Assembly (NCBI RefSeq): GCF_000003605.2
Contig: NW_003151267.1
Location: 125,032-189,031, forward strand
Source: Saccoglossus kowalevskii
Taxonomy: Eukaryota > Hemichordata > Enteropneusta > Harrimaniidae
Direction of reading: 5' to 3'
DNA: 64,000 nt
Shown here in pieces: positions 51,111 to 64,000 of the stretch. The notes under the pieces are model-generated. The model worked only from the letters and a program-made list of their open reading frames with translations, did no database searches and was not told the DNA's origin. The first letter of the stretch is position 1. Each line of letters starts with the position of its first letter. The translations under genes were made by a program, and so were the position numbers.

Positions 51111-51784
51111 TAAATCCTCTAAATACCGACAGGTCTGTGTAAAATTACGTCGCAAAGAGTACGTTTATATGTAGAGCTTGGAACAAACAAGAACGCCTCG
51201 TCTCATCGGTAATACTAATTCCTCAGAATTGGATCATTTATTTATATTGGTCACGTGTTAATGTTCAGCCAATCCGATACTACTTTGTAAATCAGCAGGG
51301 TACGTATTGGAAAAGTGTACACGCACATCATATACTGGTAATTTCAGCTAGCCAGATAAATAATAAAATTACAGTCGACATCACATATAGATGATAAAGT
51401 GATAATTCGGTCTTTATAAAACTAGATTTCTTAAAAAAAAATGGTTAAGGTGGTAAACGGAATGATGCATGATGGGTAGCCGTGCGTGTGGTTCATTAAT
51501 CAATTGGTGGCTGGTTCACACTAATGATCATAGCACAGATTATTTGTACGAGTCGATTAGACCACTCTAAAATGATGGATTTGTCGCTTTCAGAGAATCA
51601 ATTAAAGAAAACTTGAGTAGGCTGTTAATCATACAGTTTACAATATTGATGACATCGCGTTGAAAGTTAGTTATCCGCCGCGAAACGAAACAGATGCCGT
51701 CAAAAGAAGCGTGTTCTTCGCTCTGATCACTTAAAATCAAACGTATTGACGAGAACCAATTTTAAAAGTGGTCAATTTTACAGT
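51111..51784. other. Non-coding DNA between repeats
   Basis: No gene or repeat recognised. Confidence 0.4.
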
Positions 51785-51895
51785 CGTCAAGCGGCGCGCG
51801 TCATGTATATTTCCCTGTAAACAAGTACACACGATATATACGTCGCATAGAAATCGTACAAACACGCCGCGGCGCGATGAACGTGGCGCTTTATC
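51785..51895 (-). repeat. CpG-rich MITE-like element, family A, diverged copy
   Basis: On the minus strand: CGCGGCGTGTTTGTACG, TCTATGCGACGTATATATCG, ACTTGTTTACAGGGAAATA and GACGCGCGCCGC. This follows the order of family A (CATAGCGACGTA, TGTTTACATGAAAT, CGCGCTGCGCG) with considerable divergence. Confidence 0.5.
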
Positions 51896-52554
51896 ACGCT
51901 GCCGTTGTGTATATTAGACAATAGTTATCCATGGGAACTTACTCGATTTTGTTTGTTTGTTTTTTTCTTATTTTCCCAGGAAAATTCAGAACAAAATAAT
52001 TCTTTGACGTTTGTATTACCTACTCACTGATTACTTGTTGCCGATACACGTTTTATCAATTGCACCCTCTAGTGGCGAAGTTTTCTCTGACGTAAAAAGG
52101 TGTCAGAGATTCGATATTTGATATGTGGTCGACCGTCATTAACACTTTCTAACAAGGCGTTATTCACCAAATAAATGACTTAACAACAAAACGAAGTAGT
52201 TCATTTGAACCACATTGCTCTTAATTATGTTGACGTCTCATAGCGTTTCGTCGTTAGAGGAAACGTCATATTGGGAAGATGTATTGACCGACACTACAGG
52301 CGAATCAATGAGTACAAGTTTTCGCAAGAATTAATCATCTAACCACAATTCTAATCGAGCCGGCGCGTAGTCCTGTAGACAGTACCACAAGTGGCTAGTC
52401 AAAATACTATTTGACACGTTCCGATACAGAGTTGTGTATAGTCGTGTAATCGTTGACTGCCGGGGAAAAACGGAATCGGTGTTGAATAGAAATGAGCGGA
52501 GTGGACACATCTCGCCATATTAGCGCCATTTTTTTTATTACATTGCAATATATT

Positions 52555-53017
52555 AAGATACAGTCTTTAAGATACTGGTCTCTGGTAGCATAGTGGTTGT
52601 CGCATCAGACTCATGATCGGTAGACCCGAGTTCAAATTCTACCTTAGGCTGAACATTAAAGGGTCGACCCCTACACTGGGCGAGAGTGTCACAGACTCAA
52701 TGGGAAGGCCAATTCTACTGGCCGAGATTCATTCACTAACGAATGCGACTTTGGGGGGAACCTTGGTTAAGGTCCGCAGCTGCTTGTGTTCGACCGGGCC
52801 TTGTTGACGCCAGGATAGCGCATTAAAATTGCCATTTGATAGGGATATGGCCACACAGCCCTGTCATGTAGTCAGGAAACCACTTCTGTGGCAAAATGCA
52901 CTTTGTGTCAGCACTAGCACTCACACAAAAAAAAGATCAGGAGAGACAACAGTGACATTCAATGTCCGGAACTGTCGCCTGGCACAAAAACATTTAAAAA
53001 AAAAAGATACAGTCTTT
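52555..53017 (+). repeat. Full-length tRNA(Met)-like SINE with target-site duplication
   Basis: Flanked by an exact 14 bp direct repeat AAGATACAGTCTTT (52555-52568 and 53004-53017), the signature of LINE-assisted insertion. The head has A-box TGGTAGCATAGTGG, an anticodon-like CTCATGA and B-box GAGTTCAAATTC, close to elongator tRNA-Met in layout. A body of about 360 bp follows, ending in CTGGCACAAAAAC and an A-rich tail. Perfect flanking repeats suggest a fairly young insertion. A truncated inverted copy is at 37700-38122 and a fragment at 14916-14995. The frames of 64 and 70 codons inside are not genes. Confidence 0.93.
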
Positions 53018-56000
53018 GGGGAGAAATTTGTGTTGAGGTAAGTTATGAGCTCGAAAAGATCACGGTGATTGGTACTCCTACAAACTTGGCTACAGTTAAC
53101 ACTATCTAAATCTCATTTAATCCGACCGTATCGAGTCATTTATCTTTTATTTATTCACTTGCTTGACTGTTAGATAAAGAATAGAGTCAAAATTTCAGAC
53201 TGAATATGAACAGTTTATTGGTTTGATGATTTCTTCAAAATACAATCATCACATATTTATAGGTATTTTAAAATTTCAAAAGAAACTATTCGAAATACTG
53301 AAGCCTTTATTCACTTTCAAGTGGCAAGCAATACATGACTTGTGGTAATCTCACCGTTGTCTGATTAACTCAAAGGTGTTTATCTGCCTAGATAACGATA
53401 GATAACCGGTTCGATGCGCTCAACTCGGGAAAACGGATTTTGACATGGTTAAGCTTCGACAAGATAAGGTCATTGTTTCATATTTGTTTACCAGCGAGAA
53501 ATATGGCGGCGAATATCAAACTACGAACACGTCACATTTTTATCTGTAGTGACGGAACGTCTCCTTGATGCACCTCATAAAAGGAGGAAATCAAAACAGA
53601 ACATTTATAAATGGCGATTTCAGCTGCTTTTTTAGGTATCACGTTCATTAACAAAAAATTAACTGTCGATTATGATCATCAATTAAGGAAGGAAAGGTCA
53701 TCTATCGCAACAACAAACAAACAAACTAACTGATAGAGTTCAGGATGGATTCTGCGTTTTACGAAAAGTCGCAAATCTGACGTCACAGGTGTCCGAGTGA
53801 ATATTCTTCTACATCCGTCCATTCCGATGATTTCCTTGGACCAAAATTAGGGGCCATTTGAGTGGAGTACGACTAGAAAAGGAAATACTACGTCACAATG
53901 TTTACACATAAAAGAAAGTAGTTGCAGTACCAACCCCGGACAACAGAGTGAGATTACTTAATAATGTAGCGTGCGTACGACTATTTAGTTGATTCAATAA
54001 CAGCGCAGCAGACGATACAAGTGGTGAGCAATTTGTTGTGTCACGCTTGATAACGTTAGTGCTAAATAGGCGGGATTTACAGCTTCACTAGATCTCATTA
54101 CAGCTTCATTTGCGGAGCCTGTTTAAGTTAACAATGTGTCATTGGTTGATTGGGGCCTGCTCGCGGAGTTTTCCCGCCCGAGGAAACAGATAAAATAATA
54201 TACCCCGATATTATTTCTCTGGTCAGAATTTGAGAACAAATACAACATATGCCACTTCATTTTGTGAATGTGACATTTTAGAATAATTTATAACATATTT
54301 ATAAAAATGTATTAAGAACAAATAAAATGTCGTTCGCGATAGAAACTCATCCGGACGAGAATAACAACCGGCACTCAGCGGCCGGGCCTCCTGATTTAAT
54401 TTGCTGAGTGGCAGACTCCAGCAGCTTCGGTCATAGGTCATGACACTGATCTTTAATTTGGAGCAGTTTCCTCCCGAAACCAAATTGATTAAGTCAGAAC
54501 ATTTATCACTAATATCAGAGTCGGCATGTTTTAATATGGTATAAACATAGTTTCCGGCTAATGTACGTTTCAGCATTGAGTGGTGTAGTTCGCACCGGTA
54601 AATACACCTGTAAATTAGGCAGGAAAATCTCGTGAGAAAATAAAGCATGCCAGTCCGGCTTTCTTTTTTATTATCAAGCAGTGTTGTGCTTGTTTGTTCC
54701 AAGGGATGCAACGTAAACTACATGACCATGACAGTGACATTTTATTGAACCACCGACTCGAGTAGTGCAGCTGGTATCTTTCCGATGAATAATTATTTTT
54801 CGGTCGCAAATGGGTCAACACTGTCGTAAATGGGTGTCCTCGAATTTGCAGTTTAGAAATGATAGTTGAAATGATTGTTTTGTTCATATTTAACCGGTAT
54901 GAATGTATACAAAATATTTAAGCAAGTAAAAAAAAACAACACGTTTTGTCGGTACGACTCACTGTTTTTGGAACAAAAAGTGCTGAAAATCATGATTGTT
55001 CACACTTAAGTAACGAACAGAGCAATTATCTTACTATCACGAACACATTTTCTTAAATAGGTATTTCGCCATCTTTCGTGTAATTGGCGATTAATACTGA
55101 TTCTGTAGCCAAATACATCTATATATCCCGATTTTTTTTTTCGGGGTGCTAGTTTTGCGAATTCAGCCGGTATTACTCAACGTGTTTTTAACATTGTTAT
55201 TTGTTTACATAGAACGCAATAAATTGCTGAGTGACTGTGGTTTTGATGTAGGGGGCCAAACTACGCGGTAAAAAGCGATTTCATTCGAGAGGTAAATCTA
55301 AACTTGCCTTTGAAATTTACATAAATTGCTCCAACGTTTGGGTACTGAGCTGTGAATAAATGGGACCAGTAGTTACGTAATATGTAATGTAATAAAACAA
55401 AAGTGACATCGAGTTACTTGGTGTATCTATCTTAATATTTGTTTAATTGGAGGATTTCCAATTACTATGCAGATTGATTTGCTTTTCGCCTGTATCCCAT
55501 CTGTGTTTACGAAATTGGCATTACTGGCAATTTGTCCGCCGTGATTACGACATATAACCAATTACAGTGTTTTAATTTATAATCAATCACCCAAATTGGT
55601 CGACAAATACACAAGGCGAAAGAATCAGAAATCAGAAGCATAATGTTCGTAGAAAAACCAGCTCTCCTAATGACACGGCTGCGCAAACAGTGGATGTAAG
55701 TTTCTCAGCCGTATCTTTAAAAAAAAAATGTTTTCGTGTGCCAGTGTTTAGCGGTTCTCACGAACAGCAAACATATCCGCGGTGATTATACTACTTTTGA
55801 AATAAGAATAATTAATTGATATTAGTCATCAGCTGAGTGGTATGGTTTACATGGCAATTAAATAACGACAAGGAAAAAATGTTTTTGAATGGGTTTCAAT
55901 GATTTGGTTTGCGTGCCCTACTACGCTAACAGAGAAGTGTTTGTTTGTTTGAAGCTCACGTGACCATGGTACCTCCAGTAATATCTGTTATTTAACTACA

Positions 56001-59000
56001 GTTTATTGCCATAGCAGTGTATTTTCGAATGACTGTATTACTTGTGTTGTTCTCGCTCTTATTTTTCTGTAGACTGTTGAAAGCGAGAGAACCCCGATAC
56101 TTGTTTTTGCGTTCACATAGTTACACAGTGACTGTGATTACCCACAATCCAATGTGGTTTATACAAGCAATATATTGGTTGTTGAAAGTTCGATGAATGT
56201 CATCAGTACCGGTCATCTGTGGATATACTTCATGCATTCTAAAATATGTATATTTTTCTAAAATATTGTTCTTTTTCTTTTTCATTCAACATGTTTTGAT
56301 TTTGCCAAGAGTAGCATTGTTTTAGTCAACTGTAATCCAAACTTTATAATTCTTAGAAAACTAATGGAATTCCCAGAATCTGGCTATTTTTTTAATTTGA
56401 AATATGCATATTAGCTGCCAGGTGATGAGTGTGAGTACTTATGTTAGTGATTATATTTCCCTTTGCCAGACTCCAATTCAAAAAGTTGAGATACATTTTA
56501 CATTCTGATCACACATTTCAAAACGTTCTTATGAAGACAAACAAGTACAGAAGAAGTGAAATGTTTTAGAGGAAGCAATGTTCATTGAGAGAATTCTGGG
56601 CAATTTATAGTGCTAATTTATATAGTCCACCCCTTTCCGTCGTCACGTTTATCATTCAACTGATCGATGTAACCATGGTATTTGGAAATGTGGTCGCAAT
56701 GATGAGAGAATTTGGAACACCTTTTGAGAGAAAAACCAAATCTCGTGGTTTGCTCGCCCTCAACGAGATGTCGGCGGACATTTGTGTTTAAGGTATATTA
56801 TTGTGATGGAACTCGAGAGAACATTGTTTGATGGGATTTAATATATAAAATACACTGTATAATATTATAAAAACAAAACACATTGATACATCTATATAGG
56901 TCTTGCTATTCCGACATGTATATGTATAGAAATAGGACGCCTTTACCGTCAGCGTAAGATTTGAAAGGACACGCGATCCATTTACATTGGGAAAGAAATC
57001 CTATCACATATTTTTGCGGTAACATAAGGAGCCGATAGAAACATATCAGCACACAGATAAGGTGCTTGAACTGGGTCCCCTCACGTGGGAAATTAGCGGC
57101 TGGCAATTACTGCTCCTATCAAAGCCATGCCAATCAGTAATCAAAGAGTACAACCACATAAATTAGTCAGTGGCATGTGCTTTTTAGCAAGCTGATTACC
57201 GGAGCATCCCACTGACTCAGTGGGGTATTAGCAGGTGGGCTGATTACTCGCGGCAAACACTGCGACAGCGTCGCCGTGGCATCGACTGCCTACCAGTTTT
57301 CGTCATTTACACATTTCTCGCAGAACACCTCTACAGTCGTTCAAATATATTATGTTGGCGGCGTTTACGTCCATAAATACGCCTCGGGCTTTAAATAAAG
57401 AGAACTTAACCGGGCTGGTGGTTTAAACCTATGTGCAACTATTTAGATATAGTTTGAAATGCCAATATAACTGTTACCCGCAGCTGTAAAACAAATCTTA
57501 TACTGCCACGATGATGATCAATCTTATTTTAGGGCCGGGCCATTTATAATCAGACGACGCCATGGGTTATTTATATATCGTGCTACTATGACGTAATATT
57601 TTGAAATTTGTTTTGTAGTAAAGTTTTTCATAATTATTGAAACGGTTATTTTCACTCCGTACTATCCATCTAAGCCCGCCCTGGATTCCGCGTGTATATA
57701 CATATTAAAAGATTTTTTTTTATCGAAAGTCTTTTCACAGTGAATTTGATTTGGGCTTTGACCTTGACCTATCTTTTTATACTGGAAACATGTTGTAACA
57801 GAAATTAAGGGAAACAAAAGGGAAATGCGTAGGCATTAAGGCTGTCAGCTGTCATTAGATAGATTAGCAGATTACCTTGACTTTCTTAATATAGTCTATA
57901 TTATTCCGTTTCTCATAAAACCGAGATAAATAAAGTATGGTAGCTAAACGACTTTTTGCATACAATCAGTGGGTAAAACATCCATAAACATTGTGAGTAA
58001 TTTGTCATTTTGCAAACTCGGTCAGAAAATATAAATCCATCGTCACTCCATTATTTTTAATAGATGTATTCACAATTATAATATACGGAGGTCCCATCCA
58101 TCGCGGATAGTTTCACGTTCAACACGTCAAGAACGTACACAGAGCGCGAAAGTAGACCAGATTATATAGGCACATGAGGCAAATAAAATAACACTACATG
58201 TATATGATACATTTTTTACATTATATTAATCTAAGTTCATTATTATTGATGTTGTTATTACTTTTAGTGTTCGAAACCTTTAACATAATACAGTTAAACA
58301 TGTTGGTCCGCTGCCGAATTTAACGTCTGAACATTATTCTTGTTCAGGGCTCGCAATACATGTAAAAACACGGGCGTCTGGATATATAGCGAACAGTGAC
58401 GTCGTACGATGCCCAAGTATGGTTCGATGTCCATCGTAGCATCAATTAAAGCGTAATAAAGTCGAGATGATAATTGTCACGTGATCTACTGCATCAAATG
58501 AAGACCGCCTTTCTCTGTAATTAAGAACTTCGGAGTCTGAGAGCAATAAGAGTGATCTACCTTTTACTACTACAAATCAATCTCGTCAGAAACAGTGTCG
58601 TAAATGTAGGTTCAATGTTTTAGCCGGCGGGTCCTTCGTGTTCTCAGTATGCGGAAGAAGTTTTCTTTCTCACCATTGCACCAACACAGTTTGAGTTAGT
58701 TACTCAGAGGCAATCAATTCGCTTTGAATTGTGGGTATGTCCTTGATGTTTTGAATATTCTACAGAGGGCGCACGCCCATTTACAAAATTCAAAACTTGC
58801 AAATTACCGGCTTCATTTAATCATCTTTTGCTACCGTGCAACGTTCCACATGTTCAGCACATGTTCAAATGTTCAACTAAAGGCGTATGTAGGGACATAC
58901 AATTTTACTTTTTCTAACGCGTGACATTTGTTCTCGGCTGTGATCTTTAGGAAAGATATTTTACATTTATTAAATTGATTCGATATTTCCTGAAAACGAG

Positions 59001-62000
59001 AAGGAATTACTCGCGTCTGCTGGTTTTCGTCATGTTGAAATACCATGGGGCCAAATGCCGTGATATTATAAAATCAATTAAACGGAAGTGCTTCATGTTA
59101 CCCGTCCCCAGAGGAGCTAGCTAATTAAATAAAAAGCTCTGACCTGTTTGATCTTAGGTGTGTTTAGAAGAGCCCCCGAGAACTGATACAATCAAGAGTT
59201 AAAATTTACCTAATGGCCAAATTACTCACGTGGTGCTACGACTCCCTTTTCGTGTAAATTTACAATTCCCCTCTGTGAGTACGCAGTGTCTGGAGATCAA
59301 TTTGCATTCATGATTATTTGTGTGATAAGGATACGTTCGTTATGAATATGAATACGCGTTCATCATGACCCCATTAAACACTTAGCTCGGATCAGTTCCA
59401 ATATACACGCAGGGAGCTCTGTGAACTATTGTAGCTCTCCCCCAACGGCAGGAATGTTAAATATATCTGTCGGTTCCAAGTAAATAGACATGAAACTGAA
59501 GCATTTCCTTATGAAGTAATGGAGGTTGTGTAATCTTATACACATTGTAGGGTTATTAGAGTCAAGTATCCAGAATGAATGCAGACGATTGAACGAAACA
59601 CCTGTCACTGTCACGCCACAAGTTATCGCGTGTTGTAATTTTGCGGTATTGCACTGGGTATTTTCATCCTACCATATTAGGAAACGCGAATTCCAAATAT
59701 GGAACGATTATGCGCGTAAGCGTCCTCTGTGATAATAGAAAACACACATGGCTCCCCCTAGGGTTTGACCGAGCCCATACAAAAAAAGTTCGCTAAATCT
59801 GTTCTAAACGTTTTGGATTTCGGCATTCCCATGATGTATTTCTGAGAGGAAAAGATTACGAGGATATTGCAAAGTATGCACTCAGGCAGTACGCGGTCGC
59901 ATCGACCTCCGCTGCGTGTCGGTCGATACTTCCACTGTACTGTCTTCGTGCATAATTTTCGGTATCCCCTGTTGGAACGACTCAACGTTCTTTTTAAGTA
60001 TTATATGAATTGTTTTCTTAGACGACAGTACTGGCGTTTGAGTGTACTTTTTTATGACAGGTTTCAAAAAAATAAAATACTGTTCTAATGTGTTGATGCC
60101 ATTTGTATATGACACAGATTTCGTCCAAAATATATACTTTCTTTAGCTCAAACTTACACAAAATGGAGAAAAACGAAACACACGCAAACCTTTTTTTACC
60201 TTCAATATTCTCAGAAGAACAGTCAGTTGTTTAGTGTCTAATTGACAATTGCCAAGATCGGTAGGTCATCGGTTCTTGTCAATAAACACATTTTCACGCA
60301 CTACTCTAACAGCTAATTGAAGTGAGCCCTCGCACGCCGCGTTTCAGAAACGTTCAAACTTTACGCGTATATCGTAAATCGTTTAGTACATTGGTTTCAC
60401 TTGCTGATTCAATATGACAAAATAGGTGGCTATTTCCGTGCAGAAAAGTTAATAAAAATCAAGCATTTCTGTTATACCGAAACCATATCTCCGTCGTGTA
60501 TGAACGAATTTCCTTAACATTTTGCATAATTAATTACATGCATTGTCTATTATGATTTTGTATATTATAATTAATAAGCATGAATAATTATAGATGGAGC
60601 GTCTTCGAATTAAATAAGAACAAACAATTTTAGATGTGGTCTTCTAAAATTAAATATATACATACATGTATAAACATGGGCTTTCTCTGATAGAATTAAA
60701 TATGTCCCTTAATAATTTTGTTTGTGTACATGCTCTAGTTGAACACTAGCCCATCCCCGAGTATATCGTTTTCGCCGTCGGTTACTAATAGAAAAACAAA
60801 CAAAATTGGACATTGTAATGTTTTGAATAAATTATACCGGCATGTGTGTGTGAAACAAATATGAACATCATTATATAAATATCGAAAATGCAGACACTGT
60901 TTCCAAGCATTAATGATGGATATTTGAAAATTCCAGAACAATCGGCATTGATTGAATCTTATAACAAACTGCATACAACTCTCAAAGACCTATTATTGTT
61001 TTTATCATCACCATTCACAACTAAATTATCCTTTTTATTATTTATGTACTCTTGAGAAAATGCATTTCTGCACTTTTTACAGTAATTTAGGCGCGTTTCA
61101 ATTTGTCCATTTAAATACATTTGCTAGGATAGCGAGTCCCCACAACCCCGCATTTACACCTTGGTGTTATTCACATGGAATGGCCGATGTTCTATGAAAT
61201 CCATCCGCTATTCCTGGGTTATGTGCTGAACGTTACATACAACTGCTAGCGATGTAAACAAATCATTCGTAATGCATAGAAATGTGAAATCAGAATTTAG
61301 TTAAAGAGCGATTGTAGCAATTACAAATCATTATCGGTAAACCAATCACGTGTTGCCAATCATCGACTGTGTCGCACATCGCCCTCTGTAGAGCTGAAAT
61401 TACAAATTATCTTAAGCGTGTTTGTTTAGTATACCGTTCAGTTTTCATTTTATATTTTGAAATTCGAAAACTATGTTGCACGTCTGTATTTGAAGATTGG
61501 ACGCACCTATTCAACTATGCTATTTAAATGAGTTAATTTAAGACATGTCATGTTATATATATTTAAAAACAAGGTGGATGTGATACGTGACAAAAATGTG
61601 ATCCATTTATTCTATTCGCGAGATAGGCCCGATGTTTCTAAAAATCTATATTTTTATATCCTGAAAAATTATTCAGGCTAAACTCTTTTTGTCGATTTTG
61701 TGCAAACTGATGTAATTCAATATATTTTCTAATTTGCCTTATCAGCCCATTGTAACAAAATAGACATAATAGACAGGGAGGATATTTATTTGCAGCCTTT
61801 ATTAATAATGTAAATTATATGCAGATATGTAAATAACGTCATGAAACATTTGTAAATAAATGAAGTGTTTTCAGCGTTCAGAGTTCAAATTTGTACGGAA
61901 TAAAAACAAGTTATAATTAATAGGGCCTGAAAAGTTTTGTGTCATGTTTAATTTGAATATACTTTGCAACATAATGTTAATACTCCATTCTAAGATGTAT

Positions 62001-64000
62001 TACTAATAAACACCATTCTAGTACAACTATATTAACATAAAAAATGCGAGAAATGTAAACGTTTACCCACTGCAGAAGGTCATTTTATAGAAAGCAACAA
62101 CAAATCATCCCACCTTACAATTTTAATGTCGTGCACCACCAAAGTTAAAGATTGGTATCGCCACTGTGCAAAAAAATCGAACAGCAATCACCCATTATCG
62201 GTGATGGCTATCATAAACTGAAAAGCTGACAAGACTTCAAATCTTGATGTTTCAAATATACAAGATACGATCAGTATTAATGATAAACATAATAGGATAT
62301 ATTCTATCACTCGCCGATCAATATTCCCGATAAACGAATGTACACACACTGATTTCCCCTTTTTACATATCCATTTTATATGTACACGTGAAGACCAAAT
62401 TTATTCGCGGGTTGTTAGTAGACGTTATCAGTGTGTGCTGTTTGCAGATCGGTCAAACTATCACAATATTCACAAGTAGTAAGTCATCATCTCATATTAT
62501 GCATTTATGTAAATATCCCTTATTATTCATATGTTTAGTTTTGCAAAGATCACACTTTATTCATATGTAGTGTGTCATTAATCGTACGAATGTAAGATTT
62601 TAACTAAGCATTTAAAGGAGTAATGTGATGTGATTAATGAAATAAATGAAGCATTTATATGCATCAATTGCGATTCCTGTTTTCTCTATTTTTACTACAT
62701 AGTACAACGTTCAACGAATATCCAACGTTAACGCTCACATGTAACAGACTAATCTGCAACTGTAATAGACCGATGTGCAGCGAAATATTCGTACTACCAG
62801 CATTTGTGTGTGTGTGTGTGTGTGTTCAATAAGGAACACCACTAAACTGATTCTTAAACGAAGAAAATAGTAGAAATATAAAATAGCGCATTGTCATAGC
62901 GACGCGAAGCATGTAACATGAATCATGTTAAAGATATTAAATGAAATCATTGACAACTACAGTATCGGTTATTGTACGCGGTTCGCATTTTAACGCAACG
63001 CAAGTCTTTTCTGTTAATAATCGTAGTTATATTTCTGGAACGGTTATTCCCATGTGCGTTGTTCGTTATAGTTTCCGGTTAGTAAGACAATTGGGAATTC
63101 TAAAAATAAGCAGTGTTATTTTAGCAATTAAAAGCTGTAATTCTCCTTAAATCGAATATGTATGTTTAGTCCTTGCACGCAATGAATCATGATGTTAATG
63201 TGTGTTTGTGTTTTTGTAACTTTCAAGCAATGTCATTAACGTGACCATCTGCTCTCAGAAAAATTACCGATTTTTCATGTCAAGTTTGACATGTGTACTG
63301 ACTTTGAGTTGAAGTAACAGTAATTTTGTTATGGTTGAAAAGCCGATTTCGATTGAATCTAGAAATTGTATTTCATAAATAATTCAACTGTCAGTTCACT
63401 AATTTGCAAATGCCATCTTTATTTTGATTGATACTGATTTGAAAGGTCAAGTTTAACATATTTTTTTTGTAAAATTAAATGATAAAGTATTTTGTACATA
63501 ATTTATGTCAATCTATCTTCGATATGGTGTATACTTGACATGCACTTGACCTTGCTATCGGTTGAACACCTGGGTTCAAAGTGAAGTTTAACTAACAATA
63601 TATGAGATTCAGTAATATTATACCCCATCTCTTTCGATATTTGTAGATTGTAATTGTTGGACATTTATTTTTCAAGTAACCAAGTAGTCTTGCGTGTTTA
63701 TGATGAAGGGTTGCACCACCCCAAACACAGCCAAACGGCACCGTTGAAGAACTAAACAAACTCTCACTGTAGACATGTAGTAGATGACCCGGTAAACTGA
63801 TTTTGTTTTACTCGATTTTTATTTACATGTGATTTTTTTTTTTAAATAAAGTTCAAGTTTATAGAATTTGTCTAAATACTACTAATGTATTTTGGAAACA
63901 GTAGCGGAGATAAATACATCAAACTGTAGGTGGATACGTCACTACTACATTCTTGGAAATGCCAGTGACTCTGCGGTGAATGCCCCATGGTAGTGCACTC
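53018..64000. other. 11 kb of upstream non-coding DNA, no gene recognised
   Basis: No exon could be supported. Noted inside: a perfect TGACGTCA (53778-53785), an open frame of 141 codons from ATG on the minus strand (54223-54648), a palindrome around an AP-1 site (57208-57224) and a TG microsatellite (about 62804-62824). It may be 5' flank or a long first intron of the cholinergic locus. Confidence 0.4.
62804..62824. repeat. TG microsatellite
   Basis: About ten GT dinucleotides in a row. Confidence 0.95.

Noticed and set aside
52613-53041. Small frames of 64 and 70 codons
   Set aside because: They lie within or mainly within the SINE bounded by the 14 bp target duplication.
1-64000. Retroelement, provirus or autonomous transposon genes
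   Set aside because: No reverse transcriptase, integrase, transposase or capsid-like frame is visible. All mobile sequence seen is short and non-coding.

Overview
This is AT-rich (roughly 36% G+C by eye), intron- and repeat-rich nuclear DNA from an animal, most likely a marine bilaterian invertebrate. The spliced vertebrate-like gene structure, tRNA-derived SINEs, MITE-like elements and minisatellites all fit that. I cannot assign the phylum from the sequence.

The window contains part of one gene locus, the cholinergic locus, read right to left on the minus strand. An intronless vesicular acetylcholine transporter gene (VAChT/SLC18A3) lies at 20610-22226. About 9.6 kb downstream on the same strand is an exon (10763-10962) with a strong splice acceptor, a start codon, 31 codons and a consensus donor. 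A further 6.0 kb downstream is a 65-codon exon (4524-4718) that clearly encodes the beginning of the choline acetyltransferase (ChAT) catalytic domain. Both coding ends are in phase 0, so they can be joined in frame. The rest of ChAT must lie beyond the left edge. This is the conserved nested arrangement in which VAChT sits in the 5' part of the ChAT gene, so the enzyme that makes acetylcholine and the transporter that loads it into vesicles can share a promoter.

Layout. 1-1640: a 91-92 bp minisatellite, open at the left edge. 1641-4523: ChAT intron. 4524-4718: ChAT exon. 4719-10762: intron holding a tRNA-like SINE remnant and a long degenerate minisatellite of about 52 bp carrying CRE-like motifs. 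10763-10962: presumed first coding ChAT exon. 10963-20609: intron with MITE-like elements, a SINE fragment and, just past the VAChT stop codon, a foldback of two tRNA-headed repeats. 20610-22226: VAChT. 22227-64000: about 41 kb with no recognisable coding gene. It should contain the shared 5' exon and regulatory DNA. It also carries SINE copies, at least two MITE-like families, a 292 bp tandem duplication apparently grown from one of those MITE families, and microsatellites.

The most notable non-genic signals are the many perfect CRE octamers (TGACGTCA, at least 12 found by eye), a CpG-rich short element family with TTAA-type ends present at seven or more places, and the inverted SINE-like pair next to the VAChT 3' end. 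No intact autonomous transposon, provirus, rRNA gene, functional tRNA gene or CRISPR array was seen.
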